Positions 8,242-17,594 of a DNA stretch of 64,000 nt are shown one piece after another. Origin of the DNA: Lentisphaerota bacterium (GTDB taxonomy: Bacteria > Verrucomicrobiota > Kiritimatiellia > UBA8416 > VGWJ01); NCBI GenBank assembly GCA_016873635.1, contig VGWJ01000010.1:1-64000 (forward strand), written 5' to 3'. A model generated the notes under the pieces. It saw nothing but the letters and a program-made list of their open reading frames with translations, did no database searches and had not been told where the DNA came from. Within the stretch, counting starts at the first letter, position 1. Each line of letters opens with the position of its first letter. Made by a program: the position numbers and the translations under genes.

Positions 8242-10137
8242 GTGGAAGACATTTACAGACGGCTGCTGTCATTCACGCGGGACGGCGTGCATTGCTACCG
8301 TTTCGACGACGGCCGCGTTATCATGGCGAACCAGGGCTTCGTCGATCTTCTGGACCTGGATTGCCGGCCGGATGACGTGGTCGGCAAACCGCTCCGCGAC
8401 CTGTTCACATACACGGAACAGGAAGGCATGGTCCGGCACCTGCTCGAGAAGGCGGGGGAGATCCACGATTTCGAGTATCACTTCAAGACCCTGAAGGGCG
8501 ATGACAAGTGGGTGCTGCACGACTCTTTCATCGCGGACGATCCGGCGCAGGGCGGGCGCGTGGTGCAGGCCATCGTGCGGGACATCACCTTCCGCAAGCA
8601 GGCCGAGCAGGCGCTGCGCGAAAGCGAGGAGAAATACCGCAACCTTGTCGAGGGCGCGCGCGACGGAATCTGCATCGTGCGCGAGGGCACGCTGGTCTAC
8701 GCCAACCGGCAGTTGGCCGGCATGGCCGGATACCGCGTCGAGGACGTCGTGGGGAAGGCCTTCGTCAACTTCATCGCGCCGGAGGAGGTGGCCAAGGTGA
8801 AGGCGGCGCACGCGGCCGTGCTGGCCGGCGCGCGGGACACCGTTCCGCTGGAGACCGCGCTGCGGCGCAAGGACGGCGGACGGGCGGACGTGGAACTCAG
8901 CGCCTGCTCCGCGACGTATGAGGGGCAGCCGGCCGTCATGGCGGTGGTGCGCGACATGACCGAGCGCAAGCAGTGGGAGCGGGCGATGCGCGAGGCCGAG
9001 CGCCTGGAGGCGGTGAAGGCCCTTGCCGGCGGCATGGCCCACAACTTCACCAACTTCATCAACGTCATCCGCGGCTACGCCACGTCGATCGGCGACAACC
9101 TGCTTCCGAACACCAACGCGCACGAATATGCCGAGCGCATCGTGGACACCACGAACCATGCCCTGCACCTGACCAAGCGGATCATGAGCGTGGCCGAGGT
9201 CGCCGGCGAGACCGCGCCGGCGCGGATCGAGCGGGTGTCGCTGGACGCGATGCTGTCGGACATCACCGACCTGGTGGGGCACCAGTTCGGCGCGCGCAAC
9301 ATCCGCTTCGACCGGCGCGACAGGGGGCGCATGCCGCACGTGAAGGGCGACCCGGAACAGCTTCTGGACGCGGTAATGAGCATTCTCCTCAACGCCGTGG
9401 ATGCCATGCCGCGGGGCGGCACGATCACCATCGACAGCGTCGAGCGGCGCATACCTCGTCCGCGCATGAACCCCGCGGCGGGAGGCGGCACTTTCGTCGG
9501 GCTGCGCATTCGGGACGACGGCGTGGGCATGAGCAAGGAGGCGGCGCGGCGCGCCTTCGAGCCGTTCTTCACGACCAAGCAGGGCAACACGTCCTTCGGG
9601 CTGGGGCTGACGATCGCGCAGAGAACGATGCGGGCCATGGGCGGCTGGATCGACCTGCGCAGTCGGCCCGGGGCCGGCTGCACGGTGCGGCTTTTCCTGC
9701 CGAAGGCCGCGGAGCCGGAGGCGGCCGCGGCGCCGTCCGCCGCCGTGGGCGGGCGTGGCGAGGTTCTGCTGGTGGACGACCGGCTGGAGCTCCTGACGAT
9801 GATGAAGGAGGCGTTGGAAAAAGCGGGGTTTGCCATTCATACCGCCGGCGACGCGCGCTCGGGCATGGGCCTGCATCGTCAGCACGGCGGCAGAATCGCG
9901 GTTACCGTGATGGACCACATGCTGCCGGATGACGGGGGCAAACGCCTGCTGGAGGATATTCTGGAGCGCGATCCGGCCGCGAACGTCATCGTGACGTCCG
10001 GTTTCTCGCGCGACTACGTGCGCGGCGTCCTTCCGATGGGGGCGTGGGGCTTTCTGCAGAAACCCTTCGAGCCGCAGAGGCTTATCGGCAGCGTGCGGCG
10101 GATGCTCGGCGAAGACGCGGAGGCCGGGGACGGGTGA
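8242..10137 (+). CDS. PAS-PAS hybrid histidine kinase with C-terminal receiver
   Basis: 631 aa from a GTG directly after the ankyrin stop. No transmembrane segment, so a cytoplasmic sensor. Two PAS domains (about 1-115 and 125-245) precede the dimerisation domain with H-box GGMAHNFTNFINVIRGYA near 262. The ATPase domain has the N-box SILLNAVDAMP, G1 RDDGVGMSKE, F-box FEPFFTTKQG and G2 GLGLTIAQ. A receiver follows from about 510 (EVLLVDDRLELLTMM, phospho-acceptor in VTVMDHMLPDD, threonine in VTSGFS, lysine in LQKPFE). Phosphorelay to a separate output protein is expected. The ligand of the PAS domains is unknown. Confidence 0.93.
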   Translation: MEDIYRRLLSFTRDGVHCYRFDDGRVIMANQGFVDLLDLDCRPDDVVGKPLRDLFTYTEQEGMVRHLLEKAGEIHDFEYHFKTLKGDDKWVLHDSFIADDPAQGGRVVQAIVRDITFRKQAEQALRESEEKYRNLVEGARDGICIVREGTLVYANRQLAGMAGYRVEDVVGKAFVNFIAPEEVAKVKAAHAAVLAGARDTVPLETALRRKDGGRADVELSACSATYEGQPAVMAVVRDMTERKQWERAMREAERLEAVKALAGGMAHNFTNFINVIRGYATSIGDNLLPNTNAHEYAERIVDTTNHALHLTKRIMSVAEVAGETAPARIERVSLDAMLSDITDLVGHQFGARNIRFDRRDRGRMPHVKGDPEQLLDAVMSILLNAVDAMPRGGTITIDSVERRIPRPRMNPAAGGGTFVGLRIRDDGVGMSKEAARRAFEPFFTTKQGNTSFGLGLTIAQRTMRAMGGWIDLRSRPGAGCTVRLFLPKAAEPEAAAAPSAAVGGRGEVLLVDDRLELLTMMKEALEKAGFAIHTAGDARSGMGLHRQHGGRIAVTVMDHMLPDDGGKRLLEDILERDPAANVIVTSGFSRDYVRGVLPMGAWGFLQKPFEPQRLIGSVRRMLGEDAEAGDG

Positions 10138-10156
10138 TTCCCGCGCCGGGCGCCTT

Positions 10157-10843
10157 ATGCGCGACGTGTACGAACTGCGCGACGAGCTCGAACGAACGGC
10201 CGCGGGCATGGGCGCGGTCGCGTTCGGGGTGGCCGACCTGAGCGGGCCGGCTCTGCGCGGGACGGGCGCGCCGTCCCCGTTTGCGGAGCGCTTCTCGCGG
10301 GGCGTGGTGCTGGGAATGCGTCTGCAGCGCGCGGTGCTGGACGACCTGGCGGAGCGTCCCACCCCGCTGTACCTTCATCACTACCGCCAGACCAACTACC
10401 AGCTTGACCGCGCGGCCTGGACGGTGGCCGACGCGCTGCAGCGGGCCGGAAGCGCGGCCCTGGCCGTGCCGGCTTCGCAACTCGTGCAGCGCGATCCCCA
10501 GCGGGGGCACCTTTCGCACCGCCGCCTGGGGTGGGCGGCGGGGATCGGCTTCATCGGCCGCAGCACGCTGCTGGTCCACCCGCGCTACGGCGCGCAGATG
10601 CGCTATGTGTCGGTGCTCACCGACGCGCCGCTTCCGGCCGGAATCCCCGTGGCCGGCGACTGCGGATCGTGCCGGGCCTGCCTGGAAGCTTGCCCGGCGC
10701 GGGCCATCGGCGAGCGCGCGGAGGATTTCAACCGGGAGGCCTGCTGCGCCCGGCTGAATGAATTCAGCCGCCTGCCTTTCATCGGCCAGCACATCTGCGG
10801 GCTGTGCGTGAAGGCATGCCTCTTTGACGGTTCGCGTCGATAG
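10157..10843 (+). CDS. QueG-like 4Fe-4S protein, short form
   Basis: 228 aa related to the C-terminal part of epoxyqueuosine reductase (QueG). LGWAAGIGFIGRSTLLVHPRYG is the QueG-type signature before the ferredoxin domain, which has CGSCRACLEACPARAI and CGLCVKACL, two cluster sets including the typical irregular second one. QueG itself is about 380 aa and binds cobalamin through its N-terminal half; here the N-terminus is short, so cobalamin-dependent tRNA chemistry is doubtful. It is probably a cytoplasmic electron-transfer or reductase protein. It sits between the kinase (19 bp) and a DUF4416 gene (8 bp). Confidence 0.75.
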   Translation: MRDVYELRDELERTAAGMGAVAFGVADLSGPALRGTGAPSPFAERFSRGVVLGMRLQRAVLDDLAERPTPLYLHHYRQTNYQLDRAAWTVADALQRAGSAALAVPASQLVQRDPQRGHLSHRRLGWAAGIGFIGRSTLLVHPRYGAQMRYVSVLTDAPLPAGIPVAGDCGSCRACLEACPARAIGERAEDFNREACCARLNEFSRLPFIGQHICGLCVKACLFDGSRR

Positions 10844-10851
10844 GGGTACCA

Positions 10852-11385
10852 GTGCACAATGATCGAGGATGGGCAGCACCTGCGGCAGCCAGGCTGATCT
10901 GCGGCATGATCGCGCGCGATGGCGAGGACCTCGCGCAAGGCGCGGCGGCCCTGGGGTCGGCGTTCGGGCCGGCTGACAGGATCAGCGCGGTCTATCCGTT
11001 CGACCTGACCGACTACTATGCCGACGAAATGGGCGCGCCGCTCCTGCGTCAGTTCGTCGCATTCGGCGGCAGCTTCGATCCGGCGGAGCTGGCGGCGGTC
11101 AAGCAGCGCACCAACGCGCTGGAGCGGAGCATGGCTGTCGTCGCCGACGGCCGCGCGCGCCGGCGCGTGAACCTTGACCCGGGGTACGTCACCGCCGCCA
11201 ACCTCGTGCTGGCCACGACCAAGAACTCCTCGCACCGCATTCTGCTCGGCGGCGGAATCTACGCCGAGGTTACCCTGACCTTCCGCAAACAGGCCGTCGT
11301 TCCGTTCCCGTGGACCTACCCGGACTTCCGTTCGGGCCGCTACGACGGTTTTCTGCTCGCGGTGCGGCGCGATGCCATGGGTTAG
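10852..11385 (+). CDS. DUF4416 family protein
   Basis: 177 aa from a GTG at 10852. The order of conserved blocks is that of DUF4416: AVYPFDLTDYYADEMG, then RRVNLDPGYVTAANLVLATTKN, then HRILLGGGIYAEVTLTF and the C-terminal FPWTYPDFRSG. The family is common in anaerobes and PVC/delta-proteobacterial genomes and has no assigned function. No signal peptide is evident. It directly follows the QueG-like gene by eight bases and is convergent with the RDD gene 24 bp away. Confidence 0.88.
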   Translation: MHNDRGWAAPAAARLICGMIARDGEDLAQGAAALGSAFGPADRISAVYPFDLTDYYADEMGAPLLRQFVAFGGSFDPAELAAVKQRTNALERSMAVVADGRARRRVNLDPGYVTAANLVLATTKNSSHRILLGGGIYAEVTLTFRKQAVVPFPWTYPDFRSGRYDGFLLAVRRDAMG

Positions 11386-11409
11386 CGACGGGGACCGTCG
11401 GCATCGGCC

Positions 11410-12159
11410 TCAGCGGAACAGGATGTCCGCGACGTTGCGGACGTATTGTTCGTCGCTGACGCCCTCGGTCGCTTCGGGAGGGAAGCGCACCAGCTCCTGC
11501 ATGTGGGCGCGAATGGCCGCGAAGAGCCGCACGCGGTCCTCCGGGTTGAGGAGGGCGCGGCGCATGAGAGCCTGGGCCGCGACGCCGGCTTCGCGGGGCG
11601 AGACGCGGCGGCGCAGGCGGGAAGCCAGGACGGGGTAGGCCCGGAACGAGTTGTACTTGTCGGGCAGGACCTGGTCGAGGTCCGGCTCGGCGAGACGCGG
11701 ATGGCTCACCACGATCGTGTTGGCCGCGATGTCGCCCACGCGCTGGGCGCGGGGGCTGAGCAGGCAGGCGAGGCCGCCCACCAGGTAGAAGGCCGGCAGC
11801 GCGTCCACCGGCCGCAGCAGGTTGCGCACGACGATCTGGCTGAAGGTCAGGCGCAGCCCCTGCTCGTCCATGACCTGCAGGCGCAGAAGGCGCTTGCCCA
11901 CGGTCTGGCCCTGCCAGAGCCATTCCAGCGCGATGCCGTAGCCGAAAGAAAGCGCGAACGAACCGACCAGCCAGACCGCGCCGGCAAGGTCGGCGCTGAT
12001 CACGCCCAGGAAGCGCAGCGCCGCGCTGACCGCCGCGGAAAGGATCTGCACGCAGGCGCGGTCCACGGCCAGGGCCAGGAAACGCGTCACGGGCCCCGCG
12101 AGACGCAGGGGAAAGACGATGCCTTCCGGGGTCTGGATTGTCAGGTGTCGGGCGTACAT
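11410..12159 (-). CDS. RDD family membrane protein
   Basis: The track starts far upstream (12573) in shadow sequence; the real ATG at 12159 begins MYARHLTIQTPEG and gives 249 aa. Three hydrophobic segments (FLALAVDRACVQILSAAVS, LVGSFALSFGYGIALEWLW, PAFYLVGGLACLLSP) with the aspartate of the RDD signature (FLALAVDRA) and QTVGKRLLRLQV identify the family. RDD proteins are inner-membrane proteins, proposed in some bacteria to act in ion transport. The gene overlaps the SpoIIM-like gene by 19 bp and ends the long minus-strand membrane operon. Confidence 0.88.
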   Translation of the reverse strand: MYARHLTIQTPEGIVFPLRLAGPVTRFLALAVDRACVQILSAAVSAALRFLGVISADLAGAVWLVGSFALSFGYGIALEWLWQGQTVGKRLLRLQVMDEQGLRLTFSQIVVRNLLRPVDALPAFYLVGGLACLLSPRAQRVGDIAANTIVVSHPRLAEPDLDQVLPDKYNSFRAYPVLASRLRRRVSPREAGVAAQALMRRALLNPEDRVRLFAAIRAHMQELVRFPPEATEGVSDEQYVRNVADILFR

Positions 12160-13148
12160 TCCGCTTTCCGGCCGGATCGCGCCAGGAACACGGTCAGCAG
12201 GACCAGTTCCAGGGCGCCGAACGCGATCTTGATGGCATAAGGAATCGTGGGCGCGTGGTATTGCGAGAGGAACGCTTCCACGATGCCCGCCCATACCAGC
12301 AGCAGGGCCACGCCGAAAATGAGCGTGACCACGTCCGGTCCCGCGGCGCGCAGGCGCGCCTTGAAGGACATGCGGCGGCGGCGGCCGAGCATGGCCCCGG
12401 CCAGCACAAGGCCCGCCTGTCCCGCCAGCAGGATGGCCGGGATTTCCACGGATCCGTGCGGCAGCAGCCAGCCCAGCAGGAACCTGGTCTGTCCCGCGGC
12501 GACGTAGTCCGCGGCGACGGCGCCCAGCAGCGTGCCGTTGTAGAAGAGCAGCACGCCGGTGCCGATGCCCCACGTCGCGCCCATGGCCATGGTCCCGATC
12601 GCGACGCGCGTGTTGTGGGTCATGTACCAGGCCGCGCCCTGCGCCTTGCTGCCCTCGAGCTCGTCATCAAGCGCGCTTTCCTCCCGGGCCACACGGTCGT
12701 CGGGATGCTGCAGCAGGCGCCCGAGCGGCATGAGCACCTCGCGCGCGTCGGGATCGAGCATCACGGCCAGAGCGCCGAACAGGCAGCCGGCGACGGTTAC
12801 GGCCGCCGACAGGCGAAGCGCGCCGGCATGGCGGCGCACGGTGGAGGGGAAGACCGCGAAAAACCAGTGCAGGGGGCGCAGGCGGTGTCCCGCGCGGCGG
12901 GTCTCGTGGGTCTCGCCGTAGGCGCGGGCCACGAGGGTTTCGAGATAGGTGCGGGTTTCGCGCTCGGCGCCGAACGTGGCCAGGCGCGCCAGGTCGGCGG
13001 AAACGCGCTCATACAGGTAATGGAAGCGGCGCAGCGCCGGAAGCGTCATGCGCCGCAACGGCGCGCGATCGAGGTCGCGCAGGACGCCCTCCAGCTCGGT
13101 CCAATACGGGCGTTCGCTCGCGATGAACTTCTGCAGGTCGATGATCAC
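12141..13148 (-). CDS. SpoIIM-like (DUF95) integral membrane protein
   Basis: 335 aa starting at a GTG (13148) that overlaps the DUF58 stop as GTGA. The first 140 residues are helical and soluble (MIIDLQKFIASERPYW is the usual start), followed by several hydrophobic segments from SAAVTVAGCLFGALAVM onward. The stage-II-sporulation-M signature is THNTRVAIGTMAMGATWGIGTGVLLFYNG and the PHGSVEIPAILLAGQAGL block. Outside sporulators this family is encoded beside RDD, DUF58 and MoxR genes, exactly as here; its role is unknown, probably envelope-related. No evidence of sporulation is seen. Confidence 0.9.
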   Translation of the reverse strand: MIIDLQKFIASERPYWTELEGVLRDLDRAPLRRMTLPALRRFHYLYERVSADLARLATFGAERETRTYLETLVARAYGETHETRRAGHRLRPLHWFFAVFPSTVRRHAGALRLSAAVTVAGCLFGALAVMLDPDAREVLMPLGRLLQHPDDRVAREESALDDELEGSKAQGAAWYMTHNTRVAIGTMAMGATWGIGTGVLLFYNGTLLGAVAADYVAAGQTRFLLGWLLPHGSVEIPAILLAGQAGLVLAGAMLGRRRRMSFKARLRAAGPDVVTLIFGVALLLVWAGIVEAFLSQYHAPTIPYAIKIAFGALELVLLTVFLARSGRKAECTPDT

Positions 13149-14470
13149 AGCAACTGCCTCGCTTTGACGTTCATGTACTCCGTCACCAGGCGGACGCTGA
13201 GGGCGGCCTTGTCCGTGACCGCCAGCCTGACGCCCTTGCGCCGCAGGCTTCGCTCGATTTCGCGCAGATCATGCCAGATCAGGTGTCCGGCCAGCCGGCG
13301 GTAGACGTCGGCGTCGCCGGCGTCGCCGGCGAACAGCGGCCCCGTGTCGGCCTCGCGGAGCATGCAGACCAGCACCACGTGCTGGCGGCAGACGAGGTCC
13401 ACGCGTTCCAGGAAGGTCTCGGCCAGGACGGGATCGCCCAGGTCGGTCAGGATCATCAGCAGGGCGCGGCGGCGCAGGCGCAGGCGCACGAAGCTGAAGA
13501 GCTCGTCGAAATCGGGGCTGGCCACTTCCGCGTCCAGCGCGTGCGCGGCGTCCCGGCAGGCGCTGTAATGCGCGCGTCCGCTCCCGGCGCGGATGAAACG
13601 GCGCATGCGGCTGCCGAACGCGCCCAGCCCGAAGAGGTCCCCCTGCTGCTCGGCGGCGAGTCCCATGACGAGGCTGGCCGCGATGTAGCGGTCGAGCACG
13701 GTTTGTCCGTCGGAGGTCTTGCCGCTCATGCGCGAGGTGTCCACCAGGACGTAGACCTCCTGCGTCTTCTCGATCTGGAAAAGCTTGGTCACCGGCCGCC
13801 CGCGCTTGGCGGTGGCCTTCCAATGGATGTCGTCGTAGCTGTCGCCCGGAAGATACTCCCGCAGCTTTTCGAAGTCGCGGCCCTGGCCGACCATGCGCTG
13901 CGTGTGCAGGCCGAACAGGCCGCGGTTGAGGAACAGGGCCGCGAGCCGGCGGCGGTCCTCCGCGAGGCTGGGATAGACCCGTATCTCGGACCGGCAGGCC
14001 GAGGCGCCCCGCGCGTGCCAGAAGCCCAGCGGGGACGGCACCTCGAACAGGCAGCGTTCCAGCAGGTAGCGCCCGCGCGTCCCGGGCAGGCAGGGCCATT
14101 TCACGCGGCAGCGGGCGGCGCCGCGGGGAAGGGCGACCTCCATGGCGTCATGCTCGGAGCGCACGGCCTCCGGCAGCGGCAGGCCCACGCGCAGGCGCGA
14201 GAGCCGCGGGCGCCCGCCGGCGCCGCCCGTAGCGACGAACACGGCGATGGCCCCGGGCCGGTCGAGCGTGAGGCGCACGACCGGGGGCAGCGCGACGCGC
14301 ACGCCGCGCCGCCGCAGGCGGGCCAGGCAGGCGTCGACGGCGGCGACGCCGCCCAGCGCGCCGAACAGCGCCGCCGCCAGCGGCGCGGACGACGGCACAA
14401 GTCCGGCCAGAGCCGCGAACGGCAGCAGCGCGGCCGCCCAGGCCAGGAGCCTGTTGCCGGGCACAATCAT
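13145..14470 (-). CDS. DUF58 (vWA-like) protein
   Basis: The ATG at 14470 overlaps the MoxR stop (ATGA) and gives 441 aa; the upstream extension in the track is shadow. Two N-terminal hydrophobic segments (LLAWAAALLPFAALAG and PLAAALFGALGG) anchor it in the membrane. The DUF58 core is LREYLPGDSYDDIHWKATA followed by RGRPVTKLFQIEKTQEVYVLVDTSRMSG, the vWA-like strand with a D-T-S metal-site remnant. DUF58 proteins usually act together with a MoxR AAA+ ATPase in assembling or activating envelope proteins. Coupled translation on both sides supports this. Confidence 0.93.
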   Translation of the reverse strand: MIVPGNRLLAWAAALLPFAALAGLVPSSAPLAAALFGALGGVAAVDACLARLRRRGVRVALPPVVRLTLDRPGAIAVFVATGGAGGRPRLSRLRVGLPLPEAVRSEHDAMEVALPRGAARCRVKWPCLPGTRGRYLLERCLFEVPSPLGFWHARGASACRSEIRVYPSLAEDRRRLAALFLNRGLFGLHTQRMVGQGRDFEKLREYLPGDSYDDIHWKATAKRGRPVTKLFQIEKTQEVYVLVDTSRMSGKTSDGQTVLDRYIAASLVMGLAAEQQGDLFGLGAFGSRMRRFIRAGSGRAHYSACRDAAHALDAEVASPDFDELFSFVRLRLRRRALLMILTDLGDPVLAETFLERVDLVCRQHVVLVCMLREADTGPLFAGDAGDADVYRRLAGHLIWHDLREIERSLRRKGVRLAVTDKAALSVRLVTEYMNVKARQLL

Positions 14471-15432
14471 CTGGGCACCGTCACCTCGCGCAGGATGTCC
14501 GCAATCACTTCGCCCACGGTGAGACCTTCGATCTCGAATTCGGGCCGCAGGATCAGGCGGTGCGACAGCACGGGCGAAGCCGTGTCCTTGACGTCGTCGG
14601 GCGTAACGAAGTCGCGGCCCGACAGGGCGGCCAGGGCGCGGGAAGCGGCGAGGATCGCCTGCGTGGCGCGCGGCCCGGCGCCCACCAGCACGTTCGCGTG
14701 CGCGCGCGTCTGCCGCACCACGTCGACGATGTAGCCCAGGATTTCGTCCCGCACCGTGACGGCCTGGAGCGTCCGCCGCAGGCGGATGAGCTCTTCGCCG
14801 TCGATCACGCTCCGGACCGCCCCGCCCGCCAGCACGGCTTCGGGCGCGTCGTCGCCGAGCATGCGCCCGGCCAGCGCGAGCTCCTCGTCGCGGGCCGGAC
14901 ACTCCATGGGAATCTTGAACATGAAGCGGTCCTTCTGCGCTTCGGGCAGCGGATACGTGCCTTCGTACTCGATGGGATTCTGCGTGGCGAAGACCGTGAA
15001 ATTCGGCGAAAGCGCATGCGTCTCGCGGTCGATCGTCACGAGGCGCTCCTGCATGGCCTGCAGCAGCGCGGACTGCGTCTTGGCCGGCGCGCGGTTGATT
15101 TCGTCGGCCAGCAGGAACGTGGTGAAAACGGGCCCCCTGATCAGCGTGAAGCGGTTCTCCCTGAGGTTGAACACGTTCGTGCCGATGATGTCCGCGGGCA
15201 TCAGGTCCGGCGTGAACTGGATGCGCTGCGCTTCGCAGCCCAGGACCCGGCCCAGGGTGCGCACGAGCAGCGTCTTGGCCACGCCGGGCACGCCTTCCAC
15301 CAGGGCGTGATTGCCGGTGAAGATGGTGATCAGCGCCATGTCCACGGCCCTGGCCTGTCCGATGATCACCTTGCCCACTTCCGCCCGCGCCCGCGAGAGG
15401 ACTTCGTTCAGTCGCTGGGTATCCGTGCTCAT
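14467..15432 (-). CDS. MoxR-family AAA+ ATPase
   Basis: 321-aa AAA+ chaperone-like ATPase. Walker A is EGVPGVAKTLLV, Walker B FLLADEINRAPAKTQSALL, sensor 1 FAVFATQNP-type (TVFATQNPIEYEGTYPLPEA) and a C-terminal lid with RATQAILAASRALA. These are all diagnostic of MoxR. It is cytoplasmic and expected to work on the DUF58 protein whose gene it overlaps by four bases. The ATG at 15432 is the natural start. The 71-bp gap from the DUF4350 gene is the largest within this part of the operon. Confidence 0.95.
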   Translation of the reverse strand: MSTDTQRLNEVLSRARAEVGKVIIGQARAVDMALITIFTGNHALVEGVPGVAKTLLVRTLGRVLGCEAQRIQFTPDLMPADIIGTNVFNLRENRFTLIRGPVFTTFLLADEINRAPAKTQSALLQAMQERLVTIDRETHALSPNFTVFATQNPIEYEGTYPLPEAQKDRFMFKIPMECPARDEELALAGRMLGDDAPEAVLAGGAVRSVIDGEELIRLRRTLQAVTVRDEILGYIVDVVRQTRAHANVLVGAGPRATQAILAASRALAALSGRDFVTPDDVKDTASPVLSHRLILRPEFEIEGLTVGEVIADILREVTVPR

Positions 15433-15503
15433 TTCCCGTTCTCCTTCGCTTTCGGCCCGTGGCCCGTCACTCGCCGTTTGCCGCCAGACACCGGTCCTGC
15501 CCG

Positions 15504-17594
15504 CTACCTTCGCTTCGCGATCTCACACATGCGGCTGTAGGTCGCCGCGAGATTCCGTTTGCCCGGCGGACGCCGGGCCGCTTCCCGCGCAAGCTGCTCC
15601 AGCTCGGCGCAGCGGCCGGCCTGCTTCCGGCTGAGGCTTCCGAGCGACCGGCGCCATTCGGCGACGCAGGTGGCCAGCACCGCGCCCGGGGGTATGCTTC
15701 GCCGCAGCAGGTTGGTGAGGCCGGCCTTGGAATCCTTGCCCGCGGCGACGACGGCGCGGGCGTCGCCGCCCGCCGCGGCGGGCGGGGGCACAAAAACGGT
15801 CGCGCCGCGCCACACGAACAGAAGCGCCAGCAGCAGGAGTCCGGCCGCGAACCATTGCAGGCCGTACTGCCGGGCCAGGGTGGCCACGCCGCGTTGCCTG
15901 GCCAGGCCGCGCTCGTATTCGTCGAAGACCACGCGGCGGTGGGGGCCCAGGAGCCAGGCCAGCAGGGCGGGGTGCCGTTCGCGCCGCATGGCTTCGTTGG
16001 AAACGAAATACGACATGGCCGACAGGACCACGGAGCCGCGGCCGAAATCGCGCGCGATGATCACGGGCCTGTTCCGCCGCGCGTAGACCGTGCGCCACTC
16101 CGGGGCGCCGTTGGTGAATACCAGGGAGGTATGGCATGAGACGGCGGGCGGAAGGCCGGCCGGTTCGAACCCGGGCGCCAGGAAGGCGAGCTCGGCCTGA
16201 TCCGCCGGCAGATCCTCGAATCCCACGCCCCACAGCGCCATCAGAGACACCGGTTGCGCCTCCGGCCGGTCCTCGTCCCTCTTGCGTTCTTTCGGCTCCT
16301 TCGCGTCCGCCTCATCTTCCTCCTCGCCCTTGTCCGCGTTCCCCCCGCCGTCCCCGTCCCCGCTCTTCCAGTTGCGCGGCATGAAGGTCACAACCAGTCT
16401 GCCGCCGTCCCGGATCATGCCGCCCGCGAAAGCGGCGGCATGGCGGTCGACATACAGCGGGTTCCCGGAGGGCGCGCCCAGGAAGAGCACGGTTGCCGCG
16501 GGCTCGCCGGCGCGCGCCGCCAGCGACTCGTGCAGGCGTTCGACCGCGACTCCTTCGCACAGGGACAGCGCTTCGTAGAGGATGCGCGTGCCGAGAGGAT
16601 CGCTGCGCAGCGAGGAGTAGGCGGGATAGACGTCGCCCGCGCGGAAGCGCATCGTGAACAGGCGCGCGACGCCGAAGGCGAACAGGCCCAGCAGGACCAC
16701 CATCAGCAGCGCGGCGACCGTGCCGGCTCCGGCGGCCCGCTCCGGCGGCGCGTCCTCGAAGATGGCGCGGCGGTTCGCTTCCAGGCGCGCGAGGTCGTCG
16801 GCGGTGGCCGCGCGGGTGCCGTACCAGACGTGTTCGATCGCGCTGACGCCGCCGGCGAACGCGGCCCGCAGGGCCGGGCGCCCGCGGGCGCGGCGTTCCA
16901 GTTCGCGCATGTACTCGCGGTTGGACTTGAAAGCGGCAACGGTCAGACGCTCGCAGCGCGCGAGGTGGGAGAGGCAGGCCAGAAAGACGGCCCGCATGGC
17001 CAGGCGATAGTCGCCGCGGCCGGCGTAATCGCCCGCCAGGCGCAGCCATTCGTCCGAGGGCAGGGCGTCGGCCTTCACGCCGTCGTCGCGGATGTCGGGG
17101 GTCGCGGGCACGGCCACGGCCGCGGCCGCGCGCGCCCGGGCGCGTCTCTTCCAGAGCCGCAGCAGGAGTATCGCCAGCACGCTGGCGGACGCGGCCAGGA
17201 GCGCGAACATCAGCAGTCGCACCGAGGTCTGCCAGTCGAGATCGCGCGCGGACGGCCGGGGCGCGCGGCGCCTGTCCCATTTCTCGAGCAGGTCATCGAT
17301 CCACTGCCCCCAGCGCCTGATTACGCGCCAGACGCGCCCGGCCGCCTTGCGCAGCATGTCGCCCGCGTTGCGCCAGAAAGCGGTGAAGATGCCGGTTTCT
17401 CCGGCGGCTTCCTCGGCGGCGAGGCGCTCGCGCGGCAGGCGCCAGGCAAATTCGGGGCGCGCGACCACGGTTTCGATGGCGCTGTCGAGCTCGCCCGCGG
17501 GAACGGGCGCGGCGGCGGCGGAAGGATGCGGGGTGGCGCAACGCGCGAGGGGCGCCGCCAGCATCAGCAGGACGAAAAGCACCGCGATTTTCAC
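15504..17594 (-). CDS. DUF4129/DUF4350 fusion membrane protein
   Basis: The start is a GTG at 17594 (GTGA overlap with the upstream stop) beginning VKIAVLFVLLMLAAPLARC, a signal peptide; 696 aa. Residues about 215-420 hold a TM helix and a DUF4129 region (SDEWLRLAGDYAGRGDYRLAMRAVFL). After a second TM helix comes DUF4350, with DVYPAYSSLRSDPLGTRILYEAL and FDEYERGL. A Glu/Lys/Asp-rich linker lies near 580. In many genomes these two domains are separate genes next to MoxR/DUF58; here they are fused. Function is unknown, presumably envelope-associated. Confidence 0.85.
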   Translation of the reverse strand: MKIAVLFVLLMLAAPLARCATPHPSAAAAPVPAGELDSAIETVVARPEFAWRLPRERLAAEEAAGETGIFTAFWRNAGDMLRKAAGRVWRVIRRWGQWIDDLLEKWDRRRAPRPSARDLDWQTSVRLLMFALLAASASVLAILLLRLWKRRARARAAAAVAVPATPDIRDDGVKADALPSDEWLRLAGDYAGRGDYRLAMRAVFLACLSHLARCERLTVAAFKSNREYMRELERRARGRPALRAAFAGGVSAIEHVWYGTRAATADDLARLEANRRAIFEDAPPERAAGAGTVAALLMVVLLGLFAFGVARLFTMRFRAGDVYPAYSSLRSDPLGTRILYEALSLCEGVAVERLHESLAARAGEPAATVLFLGAPSGNPLYVDRHAAAFAGGMIRDGGRLVVTFMPRNWKSGDGDGGGNADKGEEEDEADAKEPKERKRDEDRPEAQPVSLMALWGVGFEDLPADQAELAFLAPGFEPAGLPPAVSCHTSLVFTNGAPEWRTVYARRNRPVIIARDFGRGSVVLSAMSYFVSNEAMRRERHPALLAWLLGPHRRVVFDEYERGLARQRGVATLARQYGLQWFAAGLLLLALLFVWRGATVFVPPPAAAGGDARAVVAAGKDSKAGLTNLLRRSIPPGAVLATCVAEWRRSLGSLSRKQAGRCAELEQLAREAARRPPGKRNLAATYSRMCEIAKRR

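Noticed and set aside
8269-10362. 697-aa minus-strand ORF
   Set aside because: Antisense shadow of the hybrid histidine kinase, whose frame holds all kinase motifs.
12141-13148. Evidence for endospore formation from the SpoIIM-like gene
   Set aside because: SpoIIM-like (DUF95) proteins are common in non-sporulating bacteria beside RDD and MoxR genes; no other sporulation gene is present.
15459-16139. 226-aa plus-strand ORF
   Set aside because: Shadow of the DUF4129/DUF4350 gene with no motif or Shine-Dalgarno.
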